64,000 nt of DNA from Phycisphaeraceae bacterium (GCA_028282805.1 JANQHD010000047.1:23218-87217); one strand, 5' to 3'; counted from the stretch's first letter, positions 48,864 to 57,620 are shown. Numbers and translations: made by a program. The notes: generated by a model not told the origin, from the letters alone.

Positions 48864-50788
48864 GGCTGCTTCCCACCCGCGGGCCGCTGGCCGGTTCTTT
48901 GGCCCTGCCTCTGCCCCGGTCGTTGGCCGTCGCCGCCGCGTTGTTGAGCAAAGGCTTTCTGCAAGGCTTGGCGGAACTTGGTGAGCGTGGCTTGGTCGAG
49001 GTCGACGCCGTTGCCCGCCGCGGCGTTGTCGGCCGCCTGGTCGAGCTTGGCCTTGGTGTCCGCGTCGAGCGTGACTTTTTCGAGCATGCCGTTGGACTTG
49101 AGTTGCCTGTACATCGCCACCGCGCGCTGCGGCGTGAACTGCCGTTCGTGGCGCTGTTCCTGCTGGCCTTGCGGTTGCTGTTGTTGGCGGGGTTGTTGCG
49201 CCTGCTGCGTTTGACGTTTGGCCTTGCCATTGGGTGGCGGGGCCTGGACGTCGGGCAGGTCATCGATGTTGTCCTCCGGCCGCGCCGCTTCATCCAGCGG
49301 CGGCACGGTCGTGATCTTCTGGCCCTCCTTCAAGCCCTTGACGATGTGCACCTTCTTGCCGTTGTCCAGGCCGATCTCGACGGGGATCGGCTCGGCGTCT
49401 TCGCCCGGCGGGTAGACGACGTGCTGGTCGCCGATCTTGACCACGGCTTGCGGCGGCACGGTCAGCACGCCGCGGTACACCGCCACGATGATCTCGGTTT
49501 GGCAGTTCATGCCGGTGCGCAGCGCCGACGCGTCGCCGTCGATGTCGACCGTCGCGTCGTACACCTTCAGGTAGTTGTTCCACCAGCCCGACGGGTCGAG
49601 GTACTCGGCGATCCGCACGAGCTTACCGTTGAGCCCGTCGTCGGGCAGGTTCGGCCCGGTGATGCGGACGGGCATGCCGACGGCGACCTTGTCGCGTTGC
49701 GCCTCGTCGATCTTGATCGACACGCTCATCGCGCCGCTCTCGGGCAGGTGGATCAGCTCCGAGCCGTAGCCGACGCGCGAGCCGACGTCGAGCGGCTCGC
49801 CCTGGCTCCAGCGGTGGCCGTCCTGCGGGGCGTACACCACGCGGCCCGCGACCGGCGCTTTGATCGTGCACGCGGCGATGTCGTCGAGGGTGTCCTGCAA
49901 CCGGCGCTGACGGCGGACGTGCGAGCTCTGTGCGGTCTTGTAGTCGACCTTCGCCTTTTCCACGTCGGCCTCGGCCTTGTTCTTCGTGCGCTCCAGCTTC
50001 GCCTTGGCCTGTTCGACGTCGCTCTCGAGCTTGCGCTTCTTCTCGTAGAAGGTGAACTCCTGGAGCACCTTCAACGCCCCGCGCGACACCTCGACGTCCA
50101 GCTTCGCGCTGTCGTGCTTGGCCACGTCGGCCTTGTACTCGACCTCGGTGATGTACCCCTTGTCGAACAGGCGCTTCGAGCCTTCCATAGTGTCCTTGGC
50201 CCGGTCCAGCGCCTCCTCGCTGAGCTTGAGCTTGCCCTGGGCCTGGTACAACTCCTGCGGGTACTCGCCCTCGATGTACTTCTTCAGCGCCAGCTGCGCG
50301 AACTCGTAGTCGAGCGCGGCCTTCTCCACGTCGCTCTGCGATTGGCTGATGGTATTCTCCAGGCTCACCTTCGACGCGAACTCGCTGGCCGCGGCGCTCT
50401 CGAGCGATTGCTCGTCTTCGATCTTCTCCTCGTCGAGCTGGGTCGTGTCCAGCCGCACGAGCACCTCGCCGGGCTCGACCACGGCGCCCTCTTCGATCAG
50501 CCAGCGCACCTCGATCTCGCGCTCGCGGACGTCGCAACGCAGGATCTCCTTGTTGGTCGCCTGGAGCTGACCGGCCTGGTTGACGGAGACGACCATGTCT
50601 TCGCGCACGACCTTGTAGACCGCCGCGTCCTCGCCGCCCGCCGCGTCGCCACTGGGCCAGAGGAAGTACGCCAAGCCGACCGCCGCGATGACCGCGGCCA
50701 GCCCGCCGACCAGCAGCAGCGGCCCGCCGCTGGCGCGATCAGCCCCGGTCCGGTTCGGGTTGCTCGTTGTTTGCGTTCCGATACTCAC
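48860..50788 (-). CDS. MacA/HlyD-type periplasmic adaptor with Gln-rich C-terminal extension
   Basis: This 642-residue membrane-fusion protein has an N-terminal anchor (LLLVGGLAAVIAAVGLAYFL), lipoyl half-motifs (VDLNQ-like VSVNQAGQLQATNKEIL and IKAPVAGRVVYAPQDGHRW), a very long helical hairpin (residues about 130-290) and beta-barrel domains. The last 130 residues are Gln-rich (QQAQQPRQQQQPQGQQEQRH) with a small helical unit, unlike E. coli MacA. It overlaps the tolC-like gene by 50 bp. Confidence 0.88.
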   Translation of the reverse strand: MSIGTQTTSNPNRTGADRASGGPLLLVGGLAAVIAAVGLAYFLWPSGDAAGGEDAAVYKVVREDMVVSVNQAGQLQATNKEILRCDVREREIEVRWLIEEGAVVEPGEVLVRLDTTQLDEEKIEDEQSLESAAASEFASKVSLENTISQSQSDVEKAALDYEFAQLALKKYIEGEYPQELYQAQGKLKLSEEALDRAKDTMEGSKRLFDKGYITEVEYKADVAKHDSAKLDVEVSRGALKVLQEFTFYEKKRKLESDVEQAKAKLERTKNKAEADVEKAKVDYKTAQSSHVRRQRRLQDTLDDIAACTIKAPVAGRVVYAPQDGHRWSQGEPLDVGSRVGYGSELIHLPESGAMSVSIKIDEAQRDKVAVGMPVRITGPNLPDDGLNGKLVRIAEYLDPSGWWNNYLKVYDATVDIDGDASALRTGMNCQTEIIVAVYRGVLTVPPQAVVKIGDQHVVYPPGEDAEPIPVEIGLDNGKKVHIVKGLKEGQKITTVPPLDEAARPEDNIDDLPDVQAPPPNGKAKRQTQQAQQPRQQQQPQGQQEQRHERQFTPQRAVAMYRQLKSNGMLEKVTLDADTKAKLDQAADNAAAGNGVDLDQATLTKFRQALQKAFAQQRGGDGQRPGQRQGQRTGQRPAGGKQP

Positions 50789-52652
50789 GCCATAAACCTC
50801 GCTCGTTGACGATCAGCACGCCCGCGTCGCGTTGCAGTTCCAGTTCCGCGATCCGGTAGTCGACCAGCGCGGTGGTCAGGTCGTTCTGGGCGTTGATCAG
50901 GTCTTCCTCGGCGTCGAGCAGGTCGGTGATCTCCGCCCGGCCGAGGTCTAAAAACAGCTTCGCCGACTCGACGCGTCGCTCGGCGACACGCACCGACTGC
51001 GTCTGGATCTTGTAGCTCTCGCGCGCCTGACGCAGCGTGCGCAGCGCGTTGCGGATGTCCAGCTTGATCTGGTCTTCCGACCCCTGCAGGGTTCGCACCG
51101 AACGCTCGAGGTCGATCAGCGCGTTGCGGTAGGCGTTGCGCTCCGGCTCCTTGTCCCACGGCGCGTCGAAGTCCAGGCCGATCGTGTACGTGCCGTCTTC
51201 GGGGCGGAGCCGGCCGTCGCTCGACGCGGCCGAACTGAGCCCGCGCCCCTCGCCCGCGGCGCCGGTGGCCGTCAGCGTCAGGCCCGGGCGCAGCGCATCG
51301 GCGGTCACCACCACGCGGCGCTGCGCGTCGAACACCTGTTCCTGGTCCTCGCGCAGGTCCAGCCGGCGCTCGAACGCCAGCTCGATCAGCACCGATTCCG
51401 GCAGCTCCAACGGCCCCGCGTCGTCGTTCGTGGGTTCGAGGATCACGATCCGCTCTTCCTCGACCCGGTATTCCTTCTCGCTGGTGTCCACGCTCGGGTC
51501 GCCCAGCGCCTCGCGTGCGGTCGTCGCCAGCCGGGCCAGCTCGTCGTAGTCCAATTCGATCCGCGCATCGGTCGGCAGGCCCAGCGTGATCTTGAAGCTG
51601 TCGAGCTGGCGCTGACGCGCCTCGCGGGCGTTGATCCAGTTGTTCCGCGCATTAAGCACTTCCTGCTTCGATCGGTCCACGTCGATCTCCGTCACCCGGC
51701 CCTCCTCGGCCCGGGCGCGCGTCCGCTGGAACGAATCGATCAACGAGCGGTAGTTGTTCTCCGCGTTGCGCACGCGGTCTTCCTGCTGCACCACCGACAG
51801 GTAATCGCTGGCGATGCCCACCACGAACGACCGCTTGAACCGCTCGAACTGCCACAGCGCGTACACCATGTCGCGCTCCGCCTGCGTCAGCGGCTCGGCC
51901 ACGATGTGGCGCCCCGAACCGGCCAGCAGCGGCAGCGTCACCGTCACGTCCGCGAGGATGCCCAGCGAGCTCGAGCCGCTGCGGTTCAGCAGCTGCGCCA
52001 GGTCCACCGCGATCCCGCCGGCGACGGTCAACCCGTCTTCGAATCGCCGCGACGCTTCGAGGTCGGGCGTGGTGGTGATGCCCGTGGTGTCGCCGGTGCC
52101 CGAACTTGAAAACGACAGCGTGCTGCCGAGCATGCCCGCGAGGCTCGTGCGGAACGCGTCGCGCTCCAGGTCCAGCGACAGGGCCGTGCGGAACACACGC
52201 TCCTTCTCAGATTGGTACTCCCGGCTGTTGCGCGCCGCTACCTGCAACGCTTCCAGCAGCGTCAGCTTCAAAGGCTCGGGCCCTTCCCACGGCTTGACCG
52301 GCGGCTCGTCGGTCTTCGACGTGGCCAGGTAGTCGTCGTCGGGCCAGTGCTTGATCGGTTCGAGCCGGTCGCTGCCGAGCGAGGTGGTGTGCGAGGTCTG
52401 TAACCCCTGCAGCTGCATCAACCGGTTGCGCAGCGTGTCCTCGGCGGTGGCGATCGTGAACGGCTCGGTGCGGCCGATCGCGTCGGGCTGCTTTCTCTTG
52501 ATGATGTCGTAGGCGACCTCGTCGGCCTGCTGACGGAACTCCGTATCGCTCAGGCAACCGGTCAGGCAGCTCAGCGCCACGACACAAAAAAACACCACAC
52601 CGCCTCGCGGCGCCGCGACGGGCCGGCCTGAACTGATCGCGCGGGATGTCAT
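50739..52652 (-). CDS. TolC-family outer-membrane efflux lipoprotein
   Basis: This protein of about 637 residues has a lipobox (FFCVVALSCLTGC) and two OEP repeats with long coiled segments (RNAENNYRSLIDSFQRTRAR and LRTLRQARESYKIQTQSVRV), ending in ALVDYRIAELELQRDAGVL. It should form the outer-membrane duct for the MacAB-like pump. The start at 52652 gives a normal lipoprotein signal; 52670 is possible. Likely first gene of the operon. Confidence 0.88.
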   Translation of the reverse strand: MTSRAISSGRPVAAPRGGVVFFCVVALSCLTGCLSDTEFRQQADEVAYDIIKRKQPDAIGRTEPFTIATAEDTLRNRLMQLQGLQTSHTTSLGSDRLEPIKHWPDDDYLATSKTDEPPVKPWEGPEPLKLTLLEALQVAARNSREYQSEKERVFRTALSLDLERDAFRTSLAGMLGSTLSFSSSGTGDTTGITTTPDLEASRRFEDGLTVAGGIAVDLAQLLNRSGSSSLGILADVTVTLPLLAGSGRHIVAEPLTQAERDMVYALWQFERFKRSFVVGIASDYLSVVQQEDRVRNAENNYRSLIDSFQRTRARAEEGRVTEIDVDRSKQEVLNARNNWINAREARQRQLDSFKITLGLPTDARIELDYDELARLATTAREALGDPSVDTSEKEYRVEEERIVILEPTNDDAGPLELPESVLIELAFERRLDLREDQEQVFDAQRRVVVTADALRPGLTLTATGAAGEGRGLSSAASSDGRLRPEDGTYTIGLDFDAPWDKEPERNAYRNALIDLERSVRTLQGSEDQIKLDIRNALRTLRQARESYKIQTQSVRVAERRVESAKLFLDLGRAEITDLLDAEEDLINAQNDLTTALVDYRIAELELQRDAGVLIVNERGLWREYRNANNEQPEPDRG

Positions 52653-52786
52653 ATCACTCAGTATACGCATGCGGGGTTGGTTTGATTGCGTTCGATCCGG
52701 GCATTCTGCCATGCTAACCACGTTTTTTGCCGCTCGTTTTACGACAAGACGTCACAAATAAGGCGTACTTTCATCAGTTCCCGCTG

Positions 52787-54334
52787 TCAGTGTTCGCCTC
52801 GGATGCGTGCGAGCAGGTCGGGGTCGATCTTCGCCTTGACCGTCCGGCGGTCCAGGTCCAGCCGCCGGGCCGCCGCTTCGTAGCTGCCGGCCTTGGCGTA
52901 CACCAACGTGCAGTATTGCTGCAGAACTTGGTCGGCCGTGTAATCACCGGCCAACATGTGCCGGCTGAGCACCGCGCGCCAGCCGTTGGCCGTGGCGCTG
53001 GGGCGCGGCTGGTAGGCGTTGCGGATCATCACGTTGCGCACACACTGCTCGAGCTCCCGCACGTTGCCGGGCCAGGCGTAGTCGGCGGGCATCCGCTGGT
53101 CGACCCAACGCGCGGTCTCTTTCGCCAGCGTTTCCCCCTCATCGCCGATCATCCGCCGGGCGATGTGCTGCAGCAGGTCGCCGAGGTCGTCCGGCCGATC
53201 GTCGAGCTGGTCGCGCAGCGGGTACGTCTCCACGTGGTCGGCGCACAGCCGGTAGTAGAAGTCCGTGCGGAACGTGCCGCGGTCCATCGCCTCCACGAGG
53301 TCGCGGTTGGTCGCGGCGATGATCTTGCCCTCGAACAACCGGTCCTCGGTGTCGCCGAGGCGTTGGAACGTGCGGTCCTGCAACACGCGCAGCAGCTTCA
53401 CCTGGATGCCCTGGTCGAGGTCGCCGATCTCGTCGAGGAACACCGTGCCCAGCGGCGGGCACTGCTCCAGCCAGCCGGCGCGATCGCCGACCGCGCCGGT
53501 GAACGCGCCGCGGCGGTGGCCGAACAGCTCCGACTCGACGAGCGTGGGCGCCAGCGCCGAGACGTTGAGGGCGTGGAACGAGCCGGCGAAATCCTCGGTA
53601 AAACGCCCGGTGTTCGGGTCGAAGGGGATGTACCGCGACCGGCCGATGGCGCGGGCGACCAGTTCCTTGCCCGAGCCGCTGGGCCCGGTGATCAGCGTGG
53701 TGATGTCGCCCATGCGTTCGAACAGCGTCCGCCGGTAGCGGCGCATGTCGTGGGTAAAGATCGATTGCCAGATCGCGGCGCGCAAGCGCACGGTCGGCCC
53801 CGAGGCGCCCACGAGGTAGCGGAAGATCTGGCGGAACGCGCGACGGATCTGGAAGAAGCAGGCCAGCACGTGCGACTTGTTCATCGAAAGCTCGGGCGTG
53901 ATGTCCGCCGGGCCGAGGTAGTGTTCGAAGTCGGCTGCGTACCGATCGAAGTACTTGACTTTGACCGAGCGCCCGCCGGCGATGCCGCGCTCGACGGTCT
54001 GGTCGACGTGCTCGTAGTAGCGGTGGTAGAGCACGAAGAGCACCACGTCTTCGTAGAGCGGCCAGTCGGCGTCGCGCCGGGCCTTGGCCGGGTCGGCCGG
54101 GCGGATCGCGTCGACCAGTTCGGTGCAGCGTTTGAACAGGCGTTGGACGTTGGGGTGGTCGGCGCTGTTGAGCGAGCGGCGGTTCCAGTCGGCGTCCTCA
54201 GCGACGTGGGCCGTGCCCAGGGCCTGGCGCTCGAGTTCCAGCCGCTCGGGCAGGAACGGGTTGCAGTGGGCCAGGTCCGAGACCGTACGTGCGAGGTGGC
54301 GTTGTGAATCGTCCGTGAACAAGCCTTTTGTCAT
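52787..54334 (-). CDS. Sigma-54-dependent transcriptional activator with uncharacterised N-terminal domain
   Basis: This 515-residue enhancer-binding protein has a central AAA+ domain: Walker A GPSGSGKE (about 217-224), the sigma-54 contact loop RRGAFTGAVGDRAG (GAFTGA at about 276-281), Walker B TVFLDEIGDLDQ, and arginine-finger region FRTDFYYRL. A Fis-type helix-turn-helix sits at the end (SYEAAARRLDLDRRTVKAKI). The first 200 residues match no sensor family I recognise (no receiver, GAF or PAS). It is divergent from an operon with a sigma-54 promoter, its likely target. An 11-bp inverted repeat lies just upstream of its start. Confidence 0.92.
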   Translation of the reverse strand: MTKGLFTDDSQRHLARTVSDLAHCNPFLPERLELERQALGTAHVAEDADWNRRSLNSADHPNVQRLFKRCTELVDAIRPADPAKARRDADWPLYEDVVLFVLYHRYYEHVDQTVERGIAGGRSVKVKYFDRYAADFEHYLGPADITPELSMNKSHVLACFFQIRRAFRQIFRYLVGASGPTVRLRAAIWQSIFTHDMRRYRRTLFERMGDITTLITGPSGSGKELVARAIGRSRYIPFDPNTGRFTEDFAGSFHALNVSALAPTLVESELFGHRRGAFTGAVGDRAGWLEQCPPLGTVFLDEIGDLDQGIQVKLLRVLQDRTFQRLGDTEDRLFEGKIIAATNRDLVEAMDRGTFRTDFYYRLCADHVETYPLRDQLDDRPDDLGDLLQHIARRMIGDEGETLAKETARWVDQRMPADYAWPGNVRELEQCVRNVMIRNAYQPRPSATANGWRAVLSRHMLAGDYTADQVLQQYCTLVYAKAGSYEAAARRLDLDRRTVKAKIDPDLLARIRGEH

Positions 54335-54342
54335 ACCTTAAT

Positions 54343-54353
54343 TGTACAGTACA
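54343..54353. promoter_or_regulatory. Inverted repeat TGTAC-A-GTACA upstream of the activator
   Basis: A perfect 11-nt inverted repeat lies 9 bp from the activator start codon and about 103 bp upstream of the sigma-54 promoter, a distance suited to an enhancer-like site and to autoregulation. Inference. Confidence 0.5.
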
Positions 54354-54399
54354 TGGACATTAAATGCGCAAAACTATGGGACTTGGCTTGAGCGCCGCG

Positions 54400-54409
54400 A
54401 TGACGTCAT
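54400..54409. promoter_or_regulatory. Palindrome ATGACGTCAT in the sigma-54 promoter region
   Basis: A 10-bp perfect palindrome 47 bp upstream of the -24 element; ACGTCAT recurs at 54474-54480 after the -12 element. Possible activator-binding site. Confidence 0.4.
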
Positions 54410-54455
54410 AACGTAAATTTCTATCATACAAAAGCTTATGATTTTGTGCCCGTTT

Positions 54456-54470
54456 TGGCACAGCCCTTGT
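54456..54470 (+). promoter_or_regulatory. Sigma-54 (-24/-12) promoter
   Basis: TTTTGGCAC-AGCCC-TTGT matches the -24/-12 consensus (TGGCAC-N5-TTGC) except the last base, which is T as in the E. coli pspA promoter. It faces rightward, with initiation expected near 54482, and lies next to a sigma-54 activator gene. The 391-bp gap 54335-54725 otherwise holds the two palindromes, a possible short ORF and two small hairpins around 54645-54675. Confidence 0.8.
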
Positions 54471-54501
54471 CTTACGTCATGCGGAATCGAAAGGGCACAC
54501 C

Positions 54502-54723
54502 ATGAGCACACGACCCCTCCAACGAGTGATTCGCCGCATGTCGGCGGGGATACCGTTCGTGGCTTTGCCCCTTCAGTTTTCCGCCGACACGGAACACAAG
54601 CTGACAACAAGACGTGTGCCCTGTGGGGACGGGAAACCGGGCTTGGGTTTCGCAACGCCGTGTTGCGAGCGAGCCCGGCCCCATCCCCCGCACGCGTACG
54701 CCACACGGGCTTTGGGGGCTTAG
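54502..54723 (+). CDS. Possible short leader ORF of the sigma-54 operon
   Basis: A 73-codon ORF starts at ATG 54502 with GAAAGGG at about -9, about 20 nt after the predicted transcription start, and ends 2 bp before the next start codon. The N-terminus is basic (STRPLQRVIRRMSAGIPF) and the rest is Pro/Arg/Cys-rich without a known fold. It may be a small peptide or just an open frame in a structured 5' leader. Confidence 0.3.
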   Translation: MSTRPLQRVIRRMSAGIPFVALPLQFSADTEHKLTTRRVPCGDGKPGLGFATPCCERARPHPPHAYATRALGA

Positions 54724-54725
54724 TT

Positions 54726-55139
54726 ATGGACGTGCCACAAGTCAACCTGCTGGTCATCTGGCTCGCGATCGCGGGGGGCATGGTCAGCGGCGCGGTGATG
54801 GGCTTGGCCTTCCACCACGCGCAGTGGCAGGGCGGCTACGGCTCGTGGCGTCGCCGGCTCATGCGACTGGGGCACATCAGCTTCTTCGGCCTGGCGTTCG
54901 TGAACCTTGCGTTCGTGAACCTCGCGTTCATACAGGCTGTGGGGGGGATGGGCGAGCCGGCCGGCCGGTTGATCGACATCGCCGGCTGGTCGTTGGTCGT
55001 CGCCACGGTGGCGATGCCGACCGTTTGCTTTCTTTCCGCTTGGCGTCAGCGGATGCGGCACCTGTTCTTTGTGCCGGTCGGCAGCGCGCTGGTCGCGGTG
55101 GCGCTGACGCTGGTTCAGGTCGTGAGGGTTTCGCTATGA
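54726..55139 (+). CDS. Four-TM membrane protein of the sigma-54 operon
   Basis: This 137-residue protein has four hydrophobic segments: LLVIWLAIAGGMVSGAVMGL, ISFFGLAFVNLAFVNLAFIQ, WSLVVATVAMPTVCFLSAWR and VGSALVAVALTLVQVVRVSL. A 15-nt unit is repeated inside (LAFVN twice). No family is recognised. ATG 54726 has a GGGGG box. It overlaps the radical SAM gene by 4 bp (ATGA), implying coupling. Confidence 0.7.
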   Translation: MDVPQVNLLVIWLAIAGGMVSGAVMGLAFHHAQWQGGYGSWRRRLMRLGHISFFGLAFVNLAFVNLAFIQAVGGMGEPAGRLIDIAGWSLVVATVAMPTVCFLSAWRQRMRHLFFVPVGSALVAVALTLVQVVRVSL

Positions 55140-56449
55140 AGATCGCGCTGATCGCCATGAGCGGTGTGCGGGCGTGCGACGAGGAGTTGCTCGCGCTGGG
55201 TTTGACGCTGCCGGGTTTCGTCGAGCGCAGCAAGACGATCGCCGCGCTGCCGTCGCTCGGCCTGCTCACGCTGGCGGGCATGACGCCAGCCGAGCACGAA
55301 GTCGAATACATCGAGGTCGCCGACATCAATGAACTCGACGAGCTGCCGGCGGACTTCGACCTGGTGTGCATCAGCAGCTTTTCGGCGCAGGTCAACGAGG
55401 GCTACGCACTGGCCCGCCGGTACGCCGAGGTCGGCGTGCCCGTGGTCATGGGCGGCCTGCACGTGACGACCATGCCCCACGAGCCGGCCAAGCACGGCGC
55501 TTCGGCTGCCATCGGCGAGGGCGAGGTCGTTTGGCCCGACATACTCGCCGACGCCGGGCGCGGCCAGCTCAAGCCGGTTTACGATGCGCGCGGGCGCGAG
55601 TTCGACCTGGCCGACGCGCCGATGCCGCGTTACGACCTGTTGGACATCGACCGCTACAACCGCCTGACCGTGCAGGCCTCGCGCGGCTGCCCGTGGCGCT
55701 GCGCGTTCTGCGCCAGCTCGATCTTGCTGACCGGGCGCTACAAGCAGAAGCCGATCGACAAGGTGCTGGGCGAGGTCGACGCGATCCGCGAGGTTTGGAA
55801 GCGGCCGTTCATCGAGTTCGCCGACGACAACGCCTTCGTCAACCGCGCCTACTGGCACGAGCTGTTGCCGCGGCTGGCCGAGCGGCGGGTCAAGTGGTTC
55901 GCCGAGAGCGACCTGTCGATCGCGCAGGACCCGGCGTTGCTCGACGCGATGCGCGACGCCGGCTGCGCCGAGGTGTTGATCGGCTTGGAAAGCCCAACCG
56001 GCGCGGGGCTCGACGGCATCGAGCTGCGCAGAAACTGGAAACGCAAGCAGCTGCCGGTCTACCGCGACGCGGTGCGCGCGATCCAGCGGCACGGCATCCG
56101 CGTGAACGCGTGCTTCGTGCTCGGCCTCGACGGGCAGACGCCGGATGTTTTTCAGGACGTGTACGACTTCGCCGAACAAATCGCCCCGTTCGACGTCCAA
56201 ATCACGTACGCCACCCCGTTCCCCGGCACGCCGATGTACCGGCGGATGAAGGAAAGCGACCGCCTGACCCACGACGGCGACTGGCGACGCTGCACGCTGT
56301 TCGACATCAATTACCGGCCGACGCCGATGACGCGCCACGAGTTGCGCGACGGCTTCTTCGACCTGGCCGAGCGGCTGTACAGCGACGAGTTCACCCGGTG
56401 GCGCAGGGAACAGTTCAACCGACAGCGCCCGCACGGACGCGTGGCCTGA
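55136..56449 (+). CDS. B12-binding-domain radical SAM enzyme
   Basis: This 437-residue protein has an N-terminal cobalamin-binding-like Rossmann domain (residues about 1-140; GVPVVMGGLHVTTMPHEPAK, GEGEVVWPDIL). The radical SAM site SRGCPWRCAFCASS has Cys185, Cys189 and Cys192. It resembles BchE/HpnP-type enzymes that methylate or rearrange lipids and cofactors, but the substrate cannot be read from sequence. It lies between a membrane protein and a CDP-alcohol transferase-like gene, which suggests a lipid substrate (inference). Confidence 0.88.
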   Translation: MKIALIAMSGVRACDEELLALGLTLPGFVERSKTIAALPSLGLLTLAGMTPAEHEVEYIEVADINELDELPADFDLVCISSFSAQVNEGYALARRYAEVGVPVVMGGLHVTTMPHEPAKHGASAAIGEGEVVWPDILADAGRGQLKPVYDARGREFDLADAPMPRYDLLDIDRYNRLTVQASRGCPWRCAFCASSILLTGRYKQKPIDKVLGEVDAIREVWKRPFIEFADDNAFVNRAYWHELLPRLAERRVKWFAESDLSIAQDPALLDAMRDAGCAEVLIGLESPTGAGLDGIELRRNWKRKQLPVYRDAVRAIQRHGIRVNACFVLGLDGQTPDVFQDVYDFAEQIAPFDVQITYATPFPGTPMYRRMKESDRLTHDGDWRRCTLFDINYRPTPMTRHELRDGFFDLAERLYSDEFTRWRREQFNRQRPHGRVA

Positions 56450-56460
56450 AGGGAAAGGGC

Positions 56461-57087
56461 ATGTCACCCATGACGCGATATTTCGAGCAGAGCGTGGGGC
56501 CCGCCCCGCTGGGTTGGGTGCCGGCGGCGTTGACGGCGAGCCGGCTGGCGCTGGCGCCGGTCATGGTGGTCAACGCGTACGCGTGGGGCAGCGAAACGCT
56601 GTTCGTCGTGGCGCTGTGCTGGGCGTTTGTGTCGGACATTTACGACGGCGTGATCGCGCGCTGGTTGAAGGTGGACACCCCGCTGGTGCGCCGGTTCGAC
56701 AGCGCCACCGACATGGTGTTTTACTTATCGACCCTGTGGGCGGTGGGCGTGGCGCACACGGACGTGTTCATGCAATACGTTTGGCCGTTGATGGGGTTGG
56801 TGGCGTTGGAGGTCGCGTGCAACACGGTCAGCTGTTGGCGTTTCGGCCGGCTGCCCGCGACACACACCTACACCGCCAAGTGCTGGGGGATCAGTTTGTT
56901 CGCGGCGCTCGTGCTGCTGTTGGGCTTCGGGGTGACCGGCTGGGTGTTCACGCTCATGCTGGCGCTCGGTTACGTCGCCGGCGTCGAGGTGCTGGCGATC
57001 TTGCTGCTCAGCAAGCGGCCGCCGGTTGACGTCGCGGGTTTGTGGTTGATTCAAAGGCTCAGATTAAACCAGGAGATGCAACGATGA
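56461..57087 (+). CDS. CDP-alcohol phosphatidyltransferase family protein
   Basis: This 208-residue polytopic membrane protein carries the CDP-OH-P motif in SDIYDGVIARWLKVDTPLVR and RRFDSATD. Asp59, Asp62, Gly63, Ala66, Arg67, Asp80 and Asp84 are present, but the second conserved Gly (expected at 76) is Val. The family joins CDP-activated lipids to an alcohol head group. ATG 56461 has AAGGGAAAGGG upstream. It overlaps the next gene by 4 bp. Confidence 0.85.
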   Translation: MSPMTRYFEQSVGPAPLGWVPAALTASRLALAPVMVVNAYAWGSETLFVVALCWAFVSDIYDGVIARWLKVDTPLVRRFDSATDMVFYLSTLWAVGVAHTDVFMQYVWPLMGLVALEVACNTVSCWRFGRLPATHTYTAKCWGISLFAALVLLLGFGVTGWVFTLMLALGYVAGVEVLAILLLSKRPPVDVAGLWLIQRLRLNQEMQR

Positions 57088-57620
57088 ACGGAAAGATTCT
57101 CGAAGTAGTGTTCGTGGTGCTGATCGCCGGTGTCGCGATCGTGACTTTGGCCGCGGCGAACAACGACAAGCCCGCCGAGGGGTTGACGGTCGGCGTGTAC
57201 GACAGCCGCTCGATCGCCGTCGCGTGGGCGGCGTCGACGCACAACGACGAGGTGGCCGACGCCATGAAAGAGTACCGCAAGGCCCAGGACGAAGCCGACG
57301 CCGAGCGTGCGGAAGAGCTGGAGCAGTGGGGCCGCACCTTCCAGAAGAAGCTCCACTTCCAGGGCTTTGGCGAGTACCCCGTGCACGAACTGCTCGAAGA
57401 CGTGAAGACCAAGCTACCGCAGCTCGCCAAGGCGCAGGGCGTGGACGTGATCGTCGCGAAATGCGACTATGTGGCCGACGGCGTGAAGACGAAGGACGTG
57501 ACGATGGCGCTGGTCAAGCTGTACAACCCGACCGAGCGCACGCGGAAGATGGCCGAGTCGATCATGAAGGAAAAACGGCAGCCGTTCGAGACGCTGATCG
57601 CGATGCCGGCCAGCCACTGA
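57084..57620 (+). CDS. OmpH-like periplasmic coiled-coil protein
   Basis: This 178-residue protein has a membrane or signal helix (LEVVFVVLIAGVAIVTLAAA), a short strand (GLTVGVYDSRSIAVAWAAST) and a charged coiled coil (AMKEYRKAQDEADAERAEEL). The layout recalls Skp/OmpH chaperones, but the match is weak. AGGAG precedes the ATG at 57084. It is the last gene of the sigma-54 operon and converges on the redoxin gene. Confidence 0.6.
   Translation: MNGKILEVVFVVLIAGVAIVTLAAANNDKPAEGLTVGVYDSRSIAVAWAASTHNDEVADAMKEYRKAQDEADAERAEELEQWGRTFQKKLHFQGFGEYPVHELLEDVKTKLPQLAKAQGVDVIVAKCDYVADGVKTKDVTMALVKLYNPTERTRKMAESIMKEKRQPFETLIAMPASH

Noticed and set aside
54502..54726. Cobalamin riboswitch ahead of the radical SAM operon
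   Set aside because: The leader has two small hairpins but no B12-box-like sequence.
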